Shown here one piece after another: positions 40,200-52,479 of a stretch of 64,000 bases of DNA. Below the pieces are notes generated by a model. It was not told where the DNA came from and ran no database searches. It saw nothing but the letters and a program-made list of their open reading frames with translations. The position numbers and the translations under genes were made by a program. The stretch's first letter is position 1. Each line of letters starts with the position of its first letter. The stretch is taken from positions 104,065,937-104,129,936 of the forward strand of contig NC_133665.1 in the NCBI RefSeq assembly GCF_037893015.1, read 5' to 3'. This DNA comes from Macrotis lagotis (Eukaryota > Chordata > Mammalia > Peramelemorphia > Peramelidae).

Positions 40200-42140
40200 C
40201 CTTCTAATTTTCTAGTTATTTAAATTTCTTTAAAATCTTTATTATTGATTTACTTTTAACATTATTTAATTTTTCAATTTTGAGTTCCAAATTATCTTCT
40301 TCCCTCTCAACCCTAAACTGTCCACTGAGAAGAAAAGAAAAACGTTAATATTTAACATTTGTTAAATCACACAAAGAATGTTTCTATATTAACCATATCA
40401 CAAAAAAATAAAGTGGGGGAAAACTTTAATTTGTACTCAGAATTTGTCAGTTTTCTCTTTGCAGATGGATTTCTTCATTATAACTCTTTTGAATCATTGC
40501 ATTGATCAGAGTAGCAAATTTTTCATAGTTCATCATCATTACAACATTGTTGGTCCTGTGCACAATGATCTCTCAGTTCTCTCTTCACCTTGCATCAGAT
40601 CATATCATTCTTGCCCTGTTTTTTTTCTGGAACTATCCTCCTCCAGGTAATTTTTTATAGCACACTAATACCCTATCAAGATCAGGTGCCACAAATAGTT
40701 TTGTCATTCCCCAATTGATGAGCATCCCTTCAACTTCCAATTCTTTGCACCACAAAAAGAGCTGCTATAAATATTTTTGTACATATTTGTACTTTCCCTT
40801 TTTCTTTGGTCTCTTCAGGATACAAATTTAGGATTATTTGTTGTTGTTCATAAATAGCAATTGTTTTCTGTTCTGGTCAGAAATTTTAAGGTCTTCCCCC
40901 TCCCAGAATAATATTTTTGAGATGGGCAATTAAGCCATCTTTTGTCTCAATTCTTGCCTCCTAGTGATATTGTTGGGTAAAAGGGTGGGCATAATTTTAT
41001 CATCTTTTGGGAAAAGTTTCAAATTGTTTTCCAGAATAGATGGATCAGTTCACTAATCTGCCAACAATTCATTAGTGTATCTAATTTCCCTCATTCCCCC
41101 CAGCATTTGTCATTTCAGATAAATGTGAGATGGTACCTCAGAGTTGTTTTAATTTGCCTTTCTCTAACCAATAGTGATTGAGAGCATTTTTATTGTTACT
41201 ATAGATAGCTCTTATTTCTTCTTCTGAAAACTGCTAATTCATAATCTTTAACTATCAATTGGGGAATGGCTTTTATTTATTTAAGAATTTGTAAATCTTA
41301 TAAATTTGGTTCAGTTCTATACTTAGTATATATTTGAAAAGTGGGGCCTTTATCAAAAAAAATTGCTCTTAAAATTTTTTTATATGGCTTCATTGTCTTT
41401 TAGCAAAATGTAATTTCCCTGATTATCTCTTGTAATTAGGTCTGTTTTTGCTTTTGCTTTGTCTAAAATCATAATAGCTACTCCTACTTTTTTTACTTTA
41501 ATTAAATCATATTAGATTCTGTTCTAGTCCTTTATTATAACTTTATTTCTGTGTCTCATTTCTCTTGTAAACAATATATTGTTGGATTTTGATTTCTAAT
41601 CCATTCTATCTGCTTCTGTTTTATGGGCAATCAGTTATGATTACTAATTTTGTATTTCCCTCCATACCATTTTCTTCTATTTCTTTCCTATCCCTCCTCA
41701 AAAGTATATTTTGCTTCTAATCACTTTCTTCCTTAATTGGACCTCATTTTTATCATTCTCTCCCCACCCTCCACCTTCTCCTATCTTCTTCAATTTTTCT
41801 ATTGGATAAGTATATTTTTATTCAAAACTGAATGTGAATATGTCCTTTTCTCTCTTTGAACCAATTTCAATGAGAATGAGGTTCAAGTATTGCCTACCAG
41901 CCTTCCATTTTCTTCTTCACTGTAAAAAAGGCTTTCTTGAATACTTCTTTTATGAAAATTAATTCTCCCCAGTCTGCCTCTCCATTCTCCCTTCTAATGA
42001 ATCTCTCTTTCTCACCTTTCATTTTTTGAGGGGGAGAAATCATTCCCCCATAATCAATTAATACCCTTACCCTCTGGCAATGTAAACTCTTTTTATTTAT
42101 CCTATTAATAACCAGATTGATTGTATACTTTGCAACCAAA
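40200..42140 (-). mobile_element. L1/HAL1-type LINE 3' region
   Basis: Inverted L1 sequence ('ccaattgatgagcatccctt', 'ttgtttccagaatagatgg'-like stretches), passing beyond 41680 into pyrimidine-rich sequence resembling the HAL1 3' UTRs at 33.9 and 61.4 kb. Confidence 0.65.
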
Positions 42141-42189
42141 GGTGGAAAAGCTTTATATAGTCAGTTAAAACAAGACATGGAGTTGACTG

Positions 42190-44240
42190 TGGCTTAAATC
42201 ATGAACTTCTTATTGCAAAATTCAGGCTTTAATTGAAGAAAGTAGAGGACATTTTTAGATCTAAATAGCATCCCTATGAATATGAAGTAGAAATGATAAA
42301 TATATTTAAAGGATAAGATCTAGTAGAGAGCCTGAAAAATTATGGAGTGAGGTTCATAGTACAGTACAAGAGACAGCCACAAAAATATTCCAAAGAAAAA
42401 GATCAAGAAAGAAAAATGGCTGTCTGATGAAGCTTTACAAATAAGCTGGGGAAAGAAGGGAAATGAATGGTAAAGAATGCAGAATTCTGGAGACTAGCAA
42501 GGAGAGATTTGAAGGTCTTCTTAAATGACCAAATGGAAAGAAATAGAAAAAATAAAATAGGAAAGAGAAGAGATCTCTTCAAGATAATTAGCTAGATCAA
42601 GGGAACATTTCATGAAAAATAGCCATGATAAAAGATAAAATTTAATGGAAGAAGAAGAAATTTAAAAGAGGTAGCAAGAATACACAACAGAACTCTACAA
42701 GAAGAATCTTAAAAATCACTAATAACCACAATGTTGGGGTTAGTGATCTGGAGCCAGATATCCTAGAGAATGAAGTCAAATAAATCTAAGGAAGCACTTG
42801 TAACAATAAGGGTAGTAGAAGAGAAGGAATTTCAACTGAGCTAGTGGAAATCCTAAAAGATGACTCTGTTGCAATCAATATGCCAGGAAAGTTGGAAAAC
42901 TCAACAGTGGCCACTGAAATAGAAAAAATCAGTCTAAGTCCCAATCTTAAAGAAGGGCAATGACAAGGAACGCTCACATTACTGAATAATTGTGTTATTT
43001 CATATGCCAACAAAGTTATGCTTAATATTCTGCAAGTTAGGTTTCAGCAATATGTGAACATAGAATTACCAGAAGAATAGGTTGATTTTGGAAGAGACAG
43101 AGGAAGTAGAAACCTAATTGTCAGTATTTGTTGGATTATAGATTTGTTGGAGTTTCAGAAAACCATCAATTTTTGCTTCATTGACTATGTGAATCACATG
43201 AAAAACTTGACAAGTCCTCAAAGAGATGGGAATACCAGATTATCTTACTTGTCTCCTCATAAGTGACAATTAGAAGCAAACATGGAACAACATGAATTCT
43301 TCTTTTATGTAAGATCATTCTCCCCAGTCTTAAGATTGGTTTAAGATTGGGAAGGGAGTATGACAAAGCTATATATTGTCACCTTATTTATTTAATTTAT
43401 ATGCTAGAGTATGTGGTGCAAAATGCCAGGCTGGATGAATCAAAAGCTGAACTATTGAGAATCTCAGATCCGAGGACAATAAAACTCTTATGGCAGAAAG
43501 TGAAGAGGAATGAAGAATCTTCCAGATGAGGAGAGAGGAGTAAAGTGTAAAAGTTGACTTGAAGCTTAACATTAAAAAACAAAACCCAAGATCATGACAA
43601 CTTGTCACATCACTTCCTTGAAAATAGAGGAAGAAGAAATGGAAGCAGTATCAGATTATATATTCTTGAGCTCAAAATTGCAACAGATGGTGACTGTAGC
43701 CATGAAATTAAAAGATGATTCCTTTTGGAAGGAAAGCTATGGCAAGTTTGGACAGCATCCAAAGAGGCATAAATATTACCTAGCTGACAGAGGTTCATAT
43801 AGTCAAAGGTATGGTTTTTTCCAAAAGCAAGTATGACTGTGAGAGATGGACTATCAAGAAAGCTGAGCACTACAAAACTAATGTTTTCAAACTGTGGGAC
43901 TGAAGAATATACTTAAGAGTCACTTAGCAAGGAAATCAAATCAGTCAATATTTAAAGAAATTAATTCAGACTGTTCACTGCAAGGTCAAATACTAAAGAT
44001 AAAGCTAAAATATTTTGGTCACATAATGAAACGATGGTACTGATTAGAAAAGACCCTGATATTGGGAAAGATTGAAAGCAGACAATGACACAAATGGTTA
44101 GTGCCCATGGAAGCAATTAATGAACATTAGCTTAAGGCGGCCTTCAGTTGATAATGGAGAGTAGAAGAGCCTGGTGTGCTATATAGGTCCACGGGATCAC
44201 GAGGAAGACATGACTGAATTACTGAACAATTCATCATCTT
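42190..44240 (+). mobile_element. RTE-clade LINE, degraded
   Basis: Plus-strand frames recall the RTE reverse transcriptase: LEYVVQNARLDES near 43410 (the conserved 'yLEYVLRNARL' region), MEAVSDYIFLSSKLQ near 43640 (METVSDFIFLGSKI), and 'ttttggtcacataatgaaac' near 44010 (the YFGHLMRR region). The end 'ggatcacgaggaagacatga' fits the RTE C-terminus. Many stops and frameshifts; an old copy. Confidence 0.75.
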
Positions 44241-44384
44241 CATTGTTGTCTTATTTTAAGATGTCATATGCCTAGCTCCCCACCCCCACCCCAGCCTTCA
44301 GCAACTGATCACCCTGATCCATCAGCCGCCAATAACATCGAGGAAGGCAAAAAGATTACAATTCACTGAAGGCTCAGATGATAG

Positions 44385-44555
44385 TTAGCATTTTTTTTTT
44401 CAGTTAATAGTATTTATTTTTTCAATTTCATTTTGCAAGATTTTGAATTCCAAATTTTTCTCCTCTCCTTCCCTTCTCCCCTTCCCAAGTCATTGGTTTT
44501 ACATGTACAGTCATATTAAATATGTTTCCATATTAGTCACAGTATTTTTAAAGCA
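44385..44555 (-). mobile_element. L1 LINE 3' UTR fragment
   Basis: T-rich start then 'gattttgaattccaaatttt' and 'gttttacatgtacagtcata'. Confidence 0.65.
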
Positions 44556-44561
44556 ATAAAG

Positions 44562-44750
44562 TATTTTTAAATTAAGATATATATTTGTTTTAGACTTAAT
44601 TCTATTAAACATTTAATATACCATAGTATAGTGTACGTATACTTTTTATATGCATTTGGAAACCAAAAAATTTGTGACTCACTTTATTGGGATATTTGCT
44701 TTATTGTGGTGGTCTGGAACCAAACCTGCAATTTCTCTGAAGTATACCTG
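44562..44750 (-). mobile_element. Tigger-type (TcMar) DNA transposon end
   Basis: Read on the minus strand from 44750 it starts CAGGTATACTTCAGAGAAAT, then GGTTCCAGACCACCACAATA and AAATTTTTTGGTTTCC, matching the first 190 bases of the Tigger1 consensus (from memory). Only one end is present and no transposase is visible. Confidence 0.75.
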
Positions 44751-44949
44751 CATATGCTTTAAGAATAAACTTTAGGGTTTCATATGCACATGTTTTGTGT
44801 GTTTGTGCTCTTTTTTTGTGTTTAGGTTAAAATAAAAAAAATGGGGGAGAATAGACTTTGTTTCAGTCAAAGAAAATTTCGTTTCATTGAGGAGGGGATG
44901 GAAGAGAATCTTTTTTGGCTTCTTGATAAGTAGAAATATTTGAAGAGTA

Positions 44950-45195
44950 ATAAAATGTCTCTGAGGCAGTTAGGTAGCACTGTACCTGGATTCAGGAAGA
45001 CCCAACCAAAGGAACTAGCTGTGTGACCCTGGGCAAGTCACTCCACAAATATCTGCCTCAGTTTTCCCAACTGGAAAATGGGGACATTTATAGAATCTAC
45101 CTCAGGGTTTTTGTGAGGATATGAAGAGATCATCTTTATAGAGTGTTTAGCACAACTGCTGGAAGCTAGTAGGTCCCAATGGGTTATTGTATAAT
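44950..45195 (+). repeat. MIR SINE
   Basis: 'agctgtgtgaccctgggcaa', 'cctcagttttcccaactgga' and 'tcagggtttttgtgaggat' are the typical MIR body and CORE-flanking segments. Confidence 0.85.
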
Positions 45196-45333
45196 CCATC
45201 TGCTGTTTGATTTGCATGGAACTTAACCTCTAAAATAATTTAAGTAGCCTTATGGATTGGATAGGCTAGGGAGTGAAGGTTGGGGTGGGGCATGATGAAG
45301 CTCTCCATTATCCATCCTCTATCCATTCTATTC

Positions 45334-45337
<4 letters not shown>

Positions 45338-45397
<60 letters not shown>

Positions 45398-45398
45398 T
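45338..45398. repeat. (GA)n microsatellite
   Basis: Long gaga tract passing into caga/gaca units, just before a SINE. Confidence 0.95.
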
Positions 45399-45401
45399 AG
45401 A

Positions 45402-45560
45402 GAGGGGCAGCTAGGTGGCACAGTGAATAGAGAACCGGCCCTGGAGTCAGGAGTACCTGAGTTTAAATCTGGCCTCAGACACTTGATAATTACCTAGCTG
45501 TGTGGCCTTGGGCAAGCCACTTAACCCCATTGCATTGCAAAAAAAAAACAACTAAAAAAA
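45402..45560 (+). repeat. Marsupial tRNA-derived SINE
   Basis: Near-consensus plus-strand copy inserted in the GA-rich tract. Confidence 0.92.
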
Positions 45561-45837
45561 ACAGACAGAGGGAGAGATGCTAAATGGACTGGGAAGAACT
45601 AAGGAGACAATGAGATTACGAAAGAAAGTTCAAGAGTGAAGCAGGAATGCAGCTCTCATTGTCTACCCTCCACCCTCCTGCAATCAGAGAGTGGGACTCA
45701 TGGGGAAAGGGTATTCTCTATAAATCCTGATTCAAAACAGCAATCACCAAAATTATGTTATATGGTTAAGAAACATAAACCTTCATTCATCAAAGGAACA
45801 CCTGAGGGACACAATACCCCCAAAAGTTCCATTGGAA

Positions 45838-45940
45838 ACATGCTGGAGTCAAACATGTGACCTGTGCTTTCCACTGGCCTTCCAAGGTCAGATCACTCTG
45901 TTCATTCTCCTGATCCAAACTGGGAGCTGGAGGCTGCAAG
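45838..45940 (+). other. Candidate 5' non-coding exon of unit 5
   Basis: Matches 10366-10466 upstream of unit 2 and ends GGCTGCAAG/gtaagaac, a good donor. Probably an untranslated first exon, followed by an L1 in intron 1. Confidence 0.42.
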
Positions 45941-45982
45941 GTAAGAACTCAGCTGTTGGAGGAATAAGGATTCATAGGTTCT

Positions 45983-48125
45983 TTTTTTTTTAATTAAAGA
46001 TATTATTTGAGTTTTACAATTTTCCCCCCAATCTTATTTCCCTCCCCCCACCCCACAACAGAAAGCAATCTGTTCAGTCTTTACTTTGTTTCCATGTTGT
46101 ACATTGATCTAAATTGAGTGTGATGAGAGAGAAATCATATCCTTAAGGAAGAGACAAAAAAGTCTAAGAGATAACAAGATCAGACAATAAGATATCTGGT
46201 TTTTTTTCTAAATTAAAGGGAATAGTCCATTAGCTTTGTTCAAACTCCACAGCTCTTTATCTGGATACAGATGGTATTCTCCTTTGCAGACAATCCAAAA
46301 TTGTCCCTGGTTGTTGCACTGATGGAATGAGCGAGTCCTTCAAGGTTGATCATCACCCCCATGTTGCTGTTAGGGTATACAGTGTTTTTCTGGTTCTGCT
46401 CATCTCACTCAGCATCAGTTCATGCAAATCCCTCCAGGCTTCCCTGAAATCCTGTCCCTCCTGGTTTCTAATAGAACAATAGTGCTCCATGACATACATA
46501 TACCACAGTTTGCTAAGCCATTCCCCAACTGAAGAACATTTACTTGATTTCCAATTCTTTGCCACCACAAACAGGGCTGCTATGAATATTTTTGTACAAG
46601 TGATGTTTTTACCTTTTTTCATCATCTCTTCAGGGTATAGACCCAGTAGTGGTATTGCTGTGTCAAAGGGTATACTCATTTTTGTTGCCCTTTGGGCATA
46701 GTTCCAAATTTCTCTCCAGAAAGGTTGGATGAATTCACAGCTCCACCAACAGTGTAGTAGTGTCCCAGATTTCCCATAACCCTTCCAGCAATGATTATTA
46801 TCCTTTCTGGTCATATTGGCCAGGCTGAGAGGTGTGAGGTGGTACCTCAGAGAAGCTTTATTTCTCTAATATTATAGAATATTTCTCTAATAATTAATGA
46901 TTTAGAGCAATTTTTCATATGTCTTTAATCTCCTCATCTGTAAATTGCCTTTGCATATCCTTTGACCATTTGTCAATTGGGGAATGGCTTTTTGTTTTAA
47001 AAGTATGACTCAGTTCTCTGTATATTTTAGAAATGAATCCTTTGTCAGAAACATTAGTTGTAAAGATTGTTTCCCAATTTACTACATTTCTTTTGATCTT
47101 GGTTACAGTGGTTTTATCTGTGCAAAAGCTTTTTAATTTAATGTAATCGAAATCATCTAATTAGTTTTTGGTGATGTTCTCTATCTCTTCCTTAGTCATA
47201 AGCTGCTCCCCTTTACATAGATCTAGTTCTTGATCTTCTAATTTGCTTAGTGTATTGTTTTTTATGTCTAAATCCTGTAACCATTTGGATCTTATCTTGG
47301 TAAAGGGTGTTAAGTGTTGGTCTAATCTAAGTTTCTTCCATACTAACTTCCAATTTTTCCAGCAGTTTTTATCAAAGAGGGAGTTTTTATCCCCATAGCT
47401 GGACTCTTTGGGTTTATTAAACAGCAGATTACTATAATCTTCTCCTGCTTTTGCACCTAGTCTATTCCACTGGATCACCACTTTATTTCTTAGCCAAAAC
47501 TAAACAGTTTTGATGACTGATGCTTTATAATATAATTTTATATCAGGTAGGGCTAAGCCCCCTTCTTTTGCACTTTTTTTTCCATTAAGCACCTGGAAAT
47601 TCTTGACTTTTTATTTCTCCATATGAATTTACTTACAATTTTTTCTAACTCATTAAAGTAATTTTTTGAAATTTTGATTGGTAGGGCACTAAACAGGTAG
47701 TTTAGTTCTGGTAGAATTGTCATTTTTTTTTATCATATTAGTTCTACCTATCCATGAGCAGTTGATATTTGCCCAGTTATTTAAATCTGATTTAATTTGT
47801 GTGAGAAGTGTTTTATAATTTTCAAAAAGTTTCTGAGTCTGTCTTGACAAATAGACTCCCAGGTATTTTATATTGTCTGAGGTTACTTTGAATGGGATTT
47901 CTCTTTCTAGCTCTTCCTGCTGTATCTTGCTAGACATATATAGAAAAGTTGAGGGTTTATTTTATAACCTGCAACTTTGATAAAATTGCTAATTGTTTCC
48001 AGTAGTTTTTTGGATGATTTCTTGGGATTCTCTAGGTAGACTACCATGTCATCTGCAAAGAGTGAGAGTTTTGTCTCTTCCTTCCCAATTCTAATTCCTT
48101 CAATTTCATGGTCCTTAAGGACCTT
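45983..48125 (-). mobile_element. L1 LINE, 5'-truncated, about 2.1 kb
   Basis: Minus-strand frames encode ORF2 pieces: [18 protein letters not shown] (RT active-site FADDM, near 48040-48070), NRLGAKAGEDYSNLLFNK near 47440, and the C-terminal CWWSCEFIQPFW to MEHYCSIRNQEG. It lies in the presumed intron 1 of unit 5, where unit 2 has no insertion. Confidence 0.92.
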
Positions 48126-48719
48126 ATCCAAGCACTAGAATCCATTTCCCAAAGCCAACAGGCTGAAGGCAACACCAAGCTCTGACTAGAGCTCTGACAT
48201 AGCACTGGGAGATCCCTGAAGACACAACAGTTGAAGTGGTTCCTGCAGTATGACAATGTTTTGAATTTGGTGAAGTTTGGACTCATTGCTCCAACCAAGT
48301 AAGTCAGGGTTTCAGGGAAATGAGAATATTTGATCTGCAGAGGGAAAAATGATTATTGAGGGATAAAGGTTCTGGATTTGGTTTTAGAAACTGCTGGGCA
48401 GAAATGAATCTGGGAGGGTGGGACAACATGGCCTGGGTTATTCCTGTCTTTCACAGGGAAGAGGAGCACAAGGAACACAAGGGGCTCAGAAGGACTAGAA
48501 ACATGGTGAAATGGAACTTACCCTAATTTGGAATCAGAAGACTCCAAACTCCCTGAGTTGCAGTTTTCAACTTTCTTTGACACCTCTGTCAATCATCTCA
48601 CTTTTGTTGGCCTCATTTTTTCAACTCTAAATGAGAGCATTGGATGAGATCTCTAAAGTACTTCCCAACTTTCTGCTTTACAATTTGAAACTATTCTCCT
48701 ATCTGCAGCTTACTATTTC
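48126..48719 (+). other. Conserved intron 1 of unit 5
   Basis: 'tttcccaaagccaaca', 'gagctctgaca(t/c)agcac' and 'cagaaatgaatct(g/a)gga' match 10740-11060 upstream of unit 2, in the same order. Confidence 0.55.
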
Positions 48720-48877
48720 CTTTTTTTTTTAGGGGTTTTTTTGGTAAGGCAAACAGGGTTAAGTGGCTTGCCCTAGGCCACACAGCTAGGTAATTAAGTG
48801 TCTGAGACTGGATTTGAACCCAGGTACTCCTGACTCCAAGGCCAGTGCTCTATCCACTGTGCCACCTAGCTGCCCCT
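48720..48877 (-). repeat. Marsupial tRNA-derived SINE
   Basis: Inverted copy flanked by 'ttactatttcctttt' on both sides. Confidence 0.93.
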
Positions 48878-48889
48878 TTACTATTTCCT

Positions 48890-49075
48890 TTTAACAAATT
48901 TTTTTATTATTTGTTTTTCCAATGTTATGTAAAGATAATTTTCAACACTCATTTTTATAAACTTTTCTCCCTCCCACTTTTCTTTCCCTCCACCCTAGGA
49001 AAGCAAGTAATCTGATATAGGTTATACATCTATAATTGCTGTAACTTATTTTCATAGAAGAAAGTGACAAATCTA
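48890..49075 (-). mobile_element. L1 LINE 3' UTR fragment
   Basis: 'gtttttccaatgttatgtaa', 'tctgatataggttatacatc'; inverted L1 tail shortly before unit 5 exon 1. Confidence 0.65.
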
Positions 49076-49118
49076 AGAACTCATGCATTCAGAACTACCT
49101 GTAATCTCTTGTTCTCAG

Positions 49119-50321
49119 ATGGGACCTGAGAATGTATTCAGAAACTGTGAAGTGGAAGAGATGGGTTCCTGCTCCTTCTCCTTTCAAAATGGATCATTCT
49201 GTGGTCTCCAACCTTTACTTCTCCCTTCAGGTAAAAACTACCAACCCCCTTCCCAGAGGGAACCCTGAGCCCCATTTTCCCCAACCTGCTTGCTTCTACA
49301 CCTCAGGCATTCAACCAAGGTACTGATCATCAAGTTTTCTCAATTATAATGCATGAGTAAATTGTGTCTATTTATTCTCCTCAAACAGCCAAATTCCTTG
49401 CTGAAGTCTTCAAAGACATTAGGCCTAATAGTAGTTAGATTTATGTTTAGTTGAAAAAAGATCATGATATTAGTTTCCCTGAACTGAGATATATTCTACT
49501 TTACCACATCCCTCTGAGCCACAAAGAGGGGTCAAAAAGAAACTGTAAACTTGAATTAGGAGTTTATTCATTGCAGGGAAGGGAGGCAGAAAGGGAAGGA
49601 AGGAAGAAAAGAAGGAAAGAAAGAAGGAAGTAGGAGGCAGAATTTAGGAGGTCCAGAAAACATAGTTTTCACTGAACACAAAAGCCTAGCTTTCACAGAA
49701 TTCCTAGTCTGCTTTCATAGGGGACCCTTTCATAGACATCCTTTTAAGGGAGAGGGGGAAATGACCTTCCCCTCAAACTATATTAATCTCTTTAGTCTAG
49801 TCTCACTCTGCTCTATTCATCCACAGAAAAATCGCCTATTTATCCTCTCCAGCAGGAAAACCTTACAAAAAGCTCCACTAGGCATTTCCCAACTCAGGTA
49901 AGAACATCCCCCACTCCCCACCTTCTTTGTTCTGATCCATCCAGCCTTTAAGGTGGGGGGGTAGCTTTCTCCACAAATTGCCACTGTAACCCTAGAGTAA
50001 TTCATAGGAATCCCTGGTGTCTTAAATTGGGAGGGCAGGAGAATACTCAATAATCTTGGGTCTCTCTAATCAGGGAGATGAGATTTTTCAGGACAAATGT
50101 GGTGTTTTCTCAACCTAGAAGTCCTGGGATTAAGAGGAAGGGCACTAATGTTCTTATGTCTCTTCTCCCCTTCCCAGGTGACTCAAGATTCTAAATACAA
50201 GAAACTGGATACCCATTTGAGATTTGGTGTGTCCATCTGGAACTATGCTTCTGTCGGGCCAATTCAGAGGGACAATGTGGGTGAAGCCCTGGGAGACAGG
50301 ACCAGCATCAACAGCAGATGA
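49119..50321 (+). CDS. Unit 5: unrecognised three-exon small protein gene (108 aa, open)
   Basis: Paralogue of unit 1. Exons are 49119-49230, 49827-49897 and 50178-50321, with canonical junctions (TTCAG/gtaaaa, tccacag/AAAA, ACTCAG/gtaaga, cttcccag/GTG) and the same phases as unit 1 (1, then 0). The joined frame is open for 108 codons. The core QDSKYKKLDTHLRFGVSIWN aligns with unit 1 SENKKSDSHLQLGVSFWN. The first exon begins at the ATG, directly after ttctcag, so an upstream exon is needed (candidate 45838-45940). The stop comes earlier than in unit 1. Further on, in another frame, the relic RRKLIFDS followed by TGA (50543-50569) matches the unit 1 C-terminus, so unit 5 has probably lost its tail by a frame change. 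AATAAA at 50865-50870. Either a shortened gene or a recent pseudogene. Confidence 0.55.
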
Positions 50322-50588
50322 AGAAATCAGCTGGGCCACAGGTCTTCTCCCATGCCCCTCAATAGACAGGGAGCTCTGTCAGGCAATAAGAGGTCAGCTC
50401 CGGGAGGGCAGTCGATATCATTAGTGAGATCGAGGAGGCAGGAGGCCAAGTCCCTTCCAGAAAGACTGTTCTAGACCTGGCAAGGCAGAGATGGCTTGCC
50501 TCCAGGGGACCCAGGGATTCAATCAGGACAAGCTTGGAGATCAGAAGAAAACTCATCTTTGACTCTTGATTAGCTCCTAATTTAATCA

Positions 50589-50695
50589 TTGGGGCAACTA
50601 AGTGCTAAAGTGGTTCTAGAGGCAGGAGGATCATTTACAAGTTGTGTGACCCTGGGCAAGTCACTTAACCTCAATTGCCTGCCCCCATCCACCCC
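50589..50695 (+). repeat. MIR-like SINE fragment
   Basis: 'ggggcaactaagtgctaaag' and 'gtgtgaccctgggcaagtca'; tRNA-like head of an old CORE-SINE. Confidence 0.65.
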
Positions 50696-50886
50696 AAAAT
50701 CATTTGTCCTTGGTTTAGCCTATTGTGACCTCAACTTCACTGCTTTCCTTTCTAGACCTCAGTTTCTTCTTTTTTCCAATGACGGGTTTCTATTATATGA
50801 TTCTTGAGGTTTTCAACTGCTCTGGATCTATAATCTTCTGGATCCTCTCCTTTGAAATTTTGAAAATAAAGGATTATCCTAATGAT

Positions 50887-50891
<5 letters not shown>

Positions 50892-50929
<38 letters not shown>

Positions 50930-50930
50930 G
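50892..50930. repeat. (GT)n microsatellite
   Basis: Pure gtgt tract immediately after the unit 5 poly(A) signal. Confidence 0.95.
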
Positions 50931-51119
50931 AGTGACTTGATCTACATCCCACTGCATCCTTCCTCTGTGATTACCTTAGATTACAAAAGCCACTGTTTTC
51001 CCAAAGCCATAGCTTATCCTCTAGCCTTCAAGATGTCTCACCTTCTCTGCTCTCCCACGACCCTTAATTTACTGAACATGTGGTCTCTCATCATTTCTAC
51101 TGCTTTTGTTCCAAAGCTT

Positions 51120-51375
51120 ATGTGTGGCATGCTGGATGGACCACTGGGTCTGGAATCAGGGAAACCCGAGTTAAATTCTGCCTGAGATATTTACTAACTG
51201 TGATCTGGGACAAGGTCCTTAACTTGAGTTTGCCACAGTTTCTTTACCTGTGAAATGGAAATAATAATAGTCCTTAACTCCCAAGATAAAATGAGATCAT
51301 ATTTTTAAAGTGCTTCACAGATCTAAAAGAGTTACAGAAATGCTAGTTATTATCCAGAGAAGTTTCCTAAAGCTG
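51120..51375 (+). repeat. MIR SINE
   Basis: 'ggtctggaatcagggaaacc', 'gaaatggaaataataatagt' and 'aaagtgcttcacagatctaa' follow the MIR order. Confidence 0.8.
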
Positions 51376-51534
51376 ATCAGTAGACTATAAGCTACATGAG
51401 AACAGAGGCTACTTTAATTTTATTTTGTATCCTCAGCACATAGTAGAATACTAAACTAGTGTTTATTAAATTAATTTAGAGATTCTAGGATAAATGTATT
51501 CAAATTAGAGTTAAGCAGAAAGGGATTTATATGG

Positions 51535-52470
51535 CTTTTAGACATCTCCAATGTCTTAAACCCAATATGTCCAGAAATGAACACATTGTTTTTCCTCTCA
51601 AACTCTCTTCTAGGGTAGGATGTTACAATGATCACAGACAGCTAGGCTTGCCATTTAAGCATCATTCTCTCCTCCCCTCTCCCCATGTCCAGCCAGTGGC
51701 CACTACAATACATCTCAGCATAGACCACGTTCTTTCCTCTGACCCTGCAAGCACCCTGGAGCAATAACCTTCTGATTCAAGTCTCTTCCTACTCCAAGTC
51801 ACCTTCCTCTCAACTATCCAACTGATCTTCCTAAAAAAAGAAGGTCTGGTCATATCACCACCCCAATCCATCAACTCCAGTTACTCCCTATTACCTCTAG
51901 GATCAAATAGAAGCTAAATCCTCTGGCTTTTTATTTTGTTTTTTTTTGGGGGGGGTAGTTTGCAAGATAATGGGGTAAAGTGACTTGCCAGGGTCACACA
52001 AGCTAATTAAGTTTCAAGTTTCTGAGATCTGATTTGACATGACTTAGTTCTTGAGGGCCAGGTGCTCTATCTACTGCACCTAGTCTTCTATTTGATTTTA
52101 AAGACCTTCAAAATTTTGATTCTTCCTCCCCTCCATGGACAAGTGACGCTGGATTTCTTTCTGTTCCTAAGACACACTCTATTTCCTCCCCTTTTTCACT
52201 GGTTCTCCCCCAGGCCTGGATTCCTTCCTCTCCTCTTCTCTACCTATTAACTTCCCTGGCCTCCTTCCAGTCTCACCTTCTACAAGAAGCCTTTCCCCCA
52301 CCTCCTGAAGCTTTGTGCCTACCTCTGGGATCATCCCCAAATGATGCTGTCCAAAACTTCTTTGAACAGACCTGTTTGCACATTGTCTCCCCTGCTAGAC
52401 TGGAAGATCTTTGACTCCTTTCCCACCTTCTTTTAGTATTCTCAGACCCTGACCCATAGTAGATGGTTTA
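51535..52470 (+). mobile_element. L2-clade LINE 3' region
   Basis: Second L2 copy, matching 2640-3440 ('ggcttgccatttaagcatca', 'cccaggcctggattccttcc'), with a degraded inverted SINE at 51945-52085. It precedes unit 6, as the first L2 precedes unit 1. Confidence 0.75.
51945..52085 (-). repeat. Marsupial tRNA-derived SINE, degraded
   Basis: 'tttgcaagataatggggtaa' to 'ctatctactgcacctag'. Confidence 0.75.
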
Positions 52471-52479
52471 TAACTGAAA

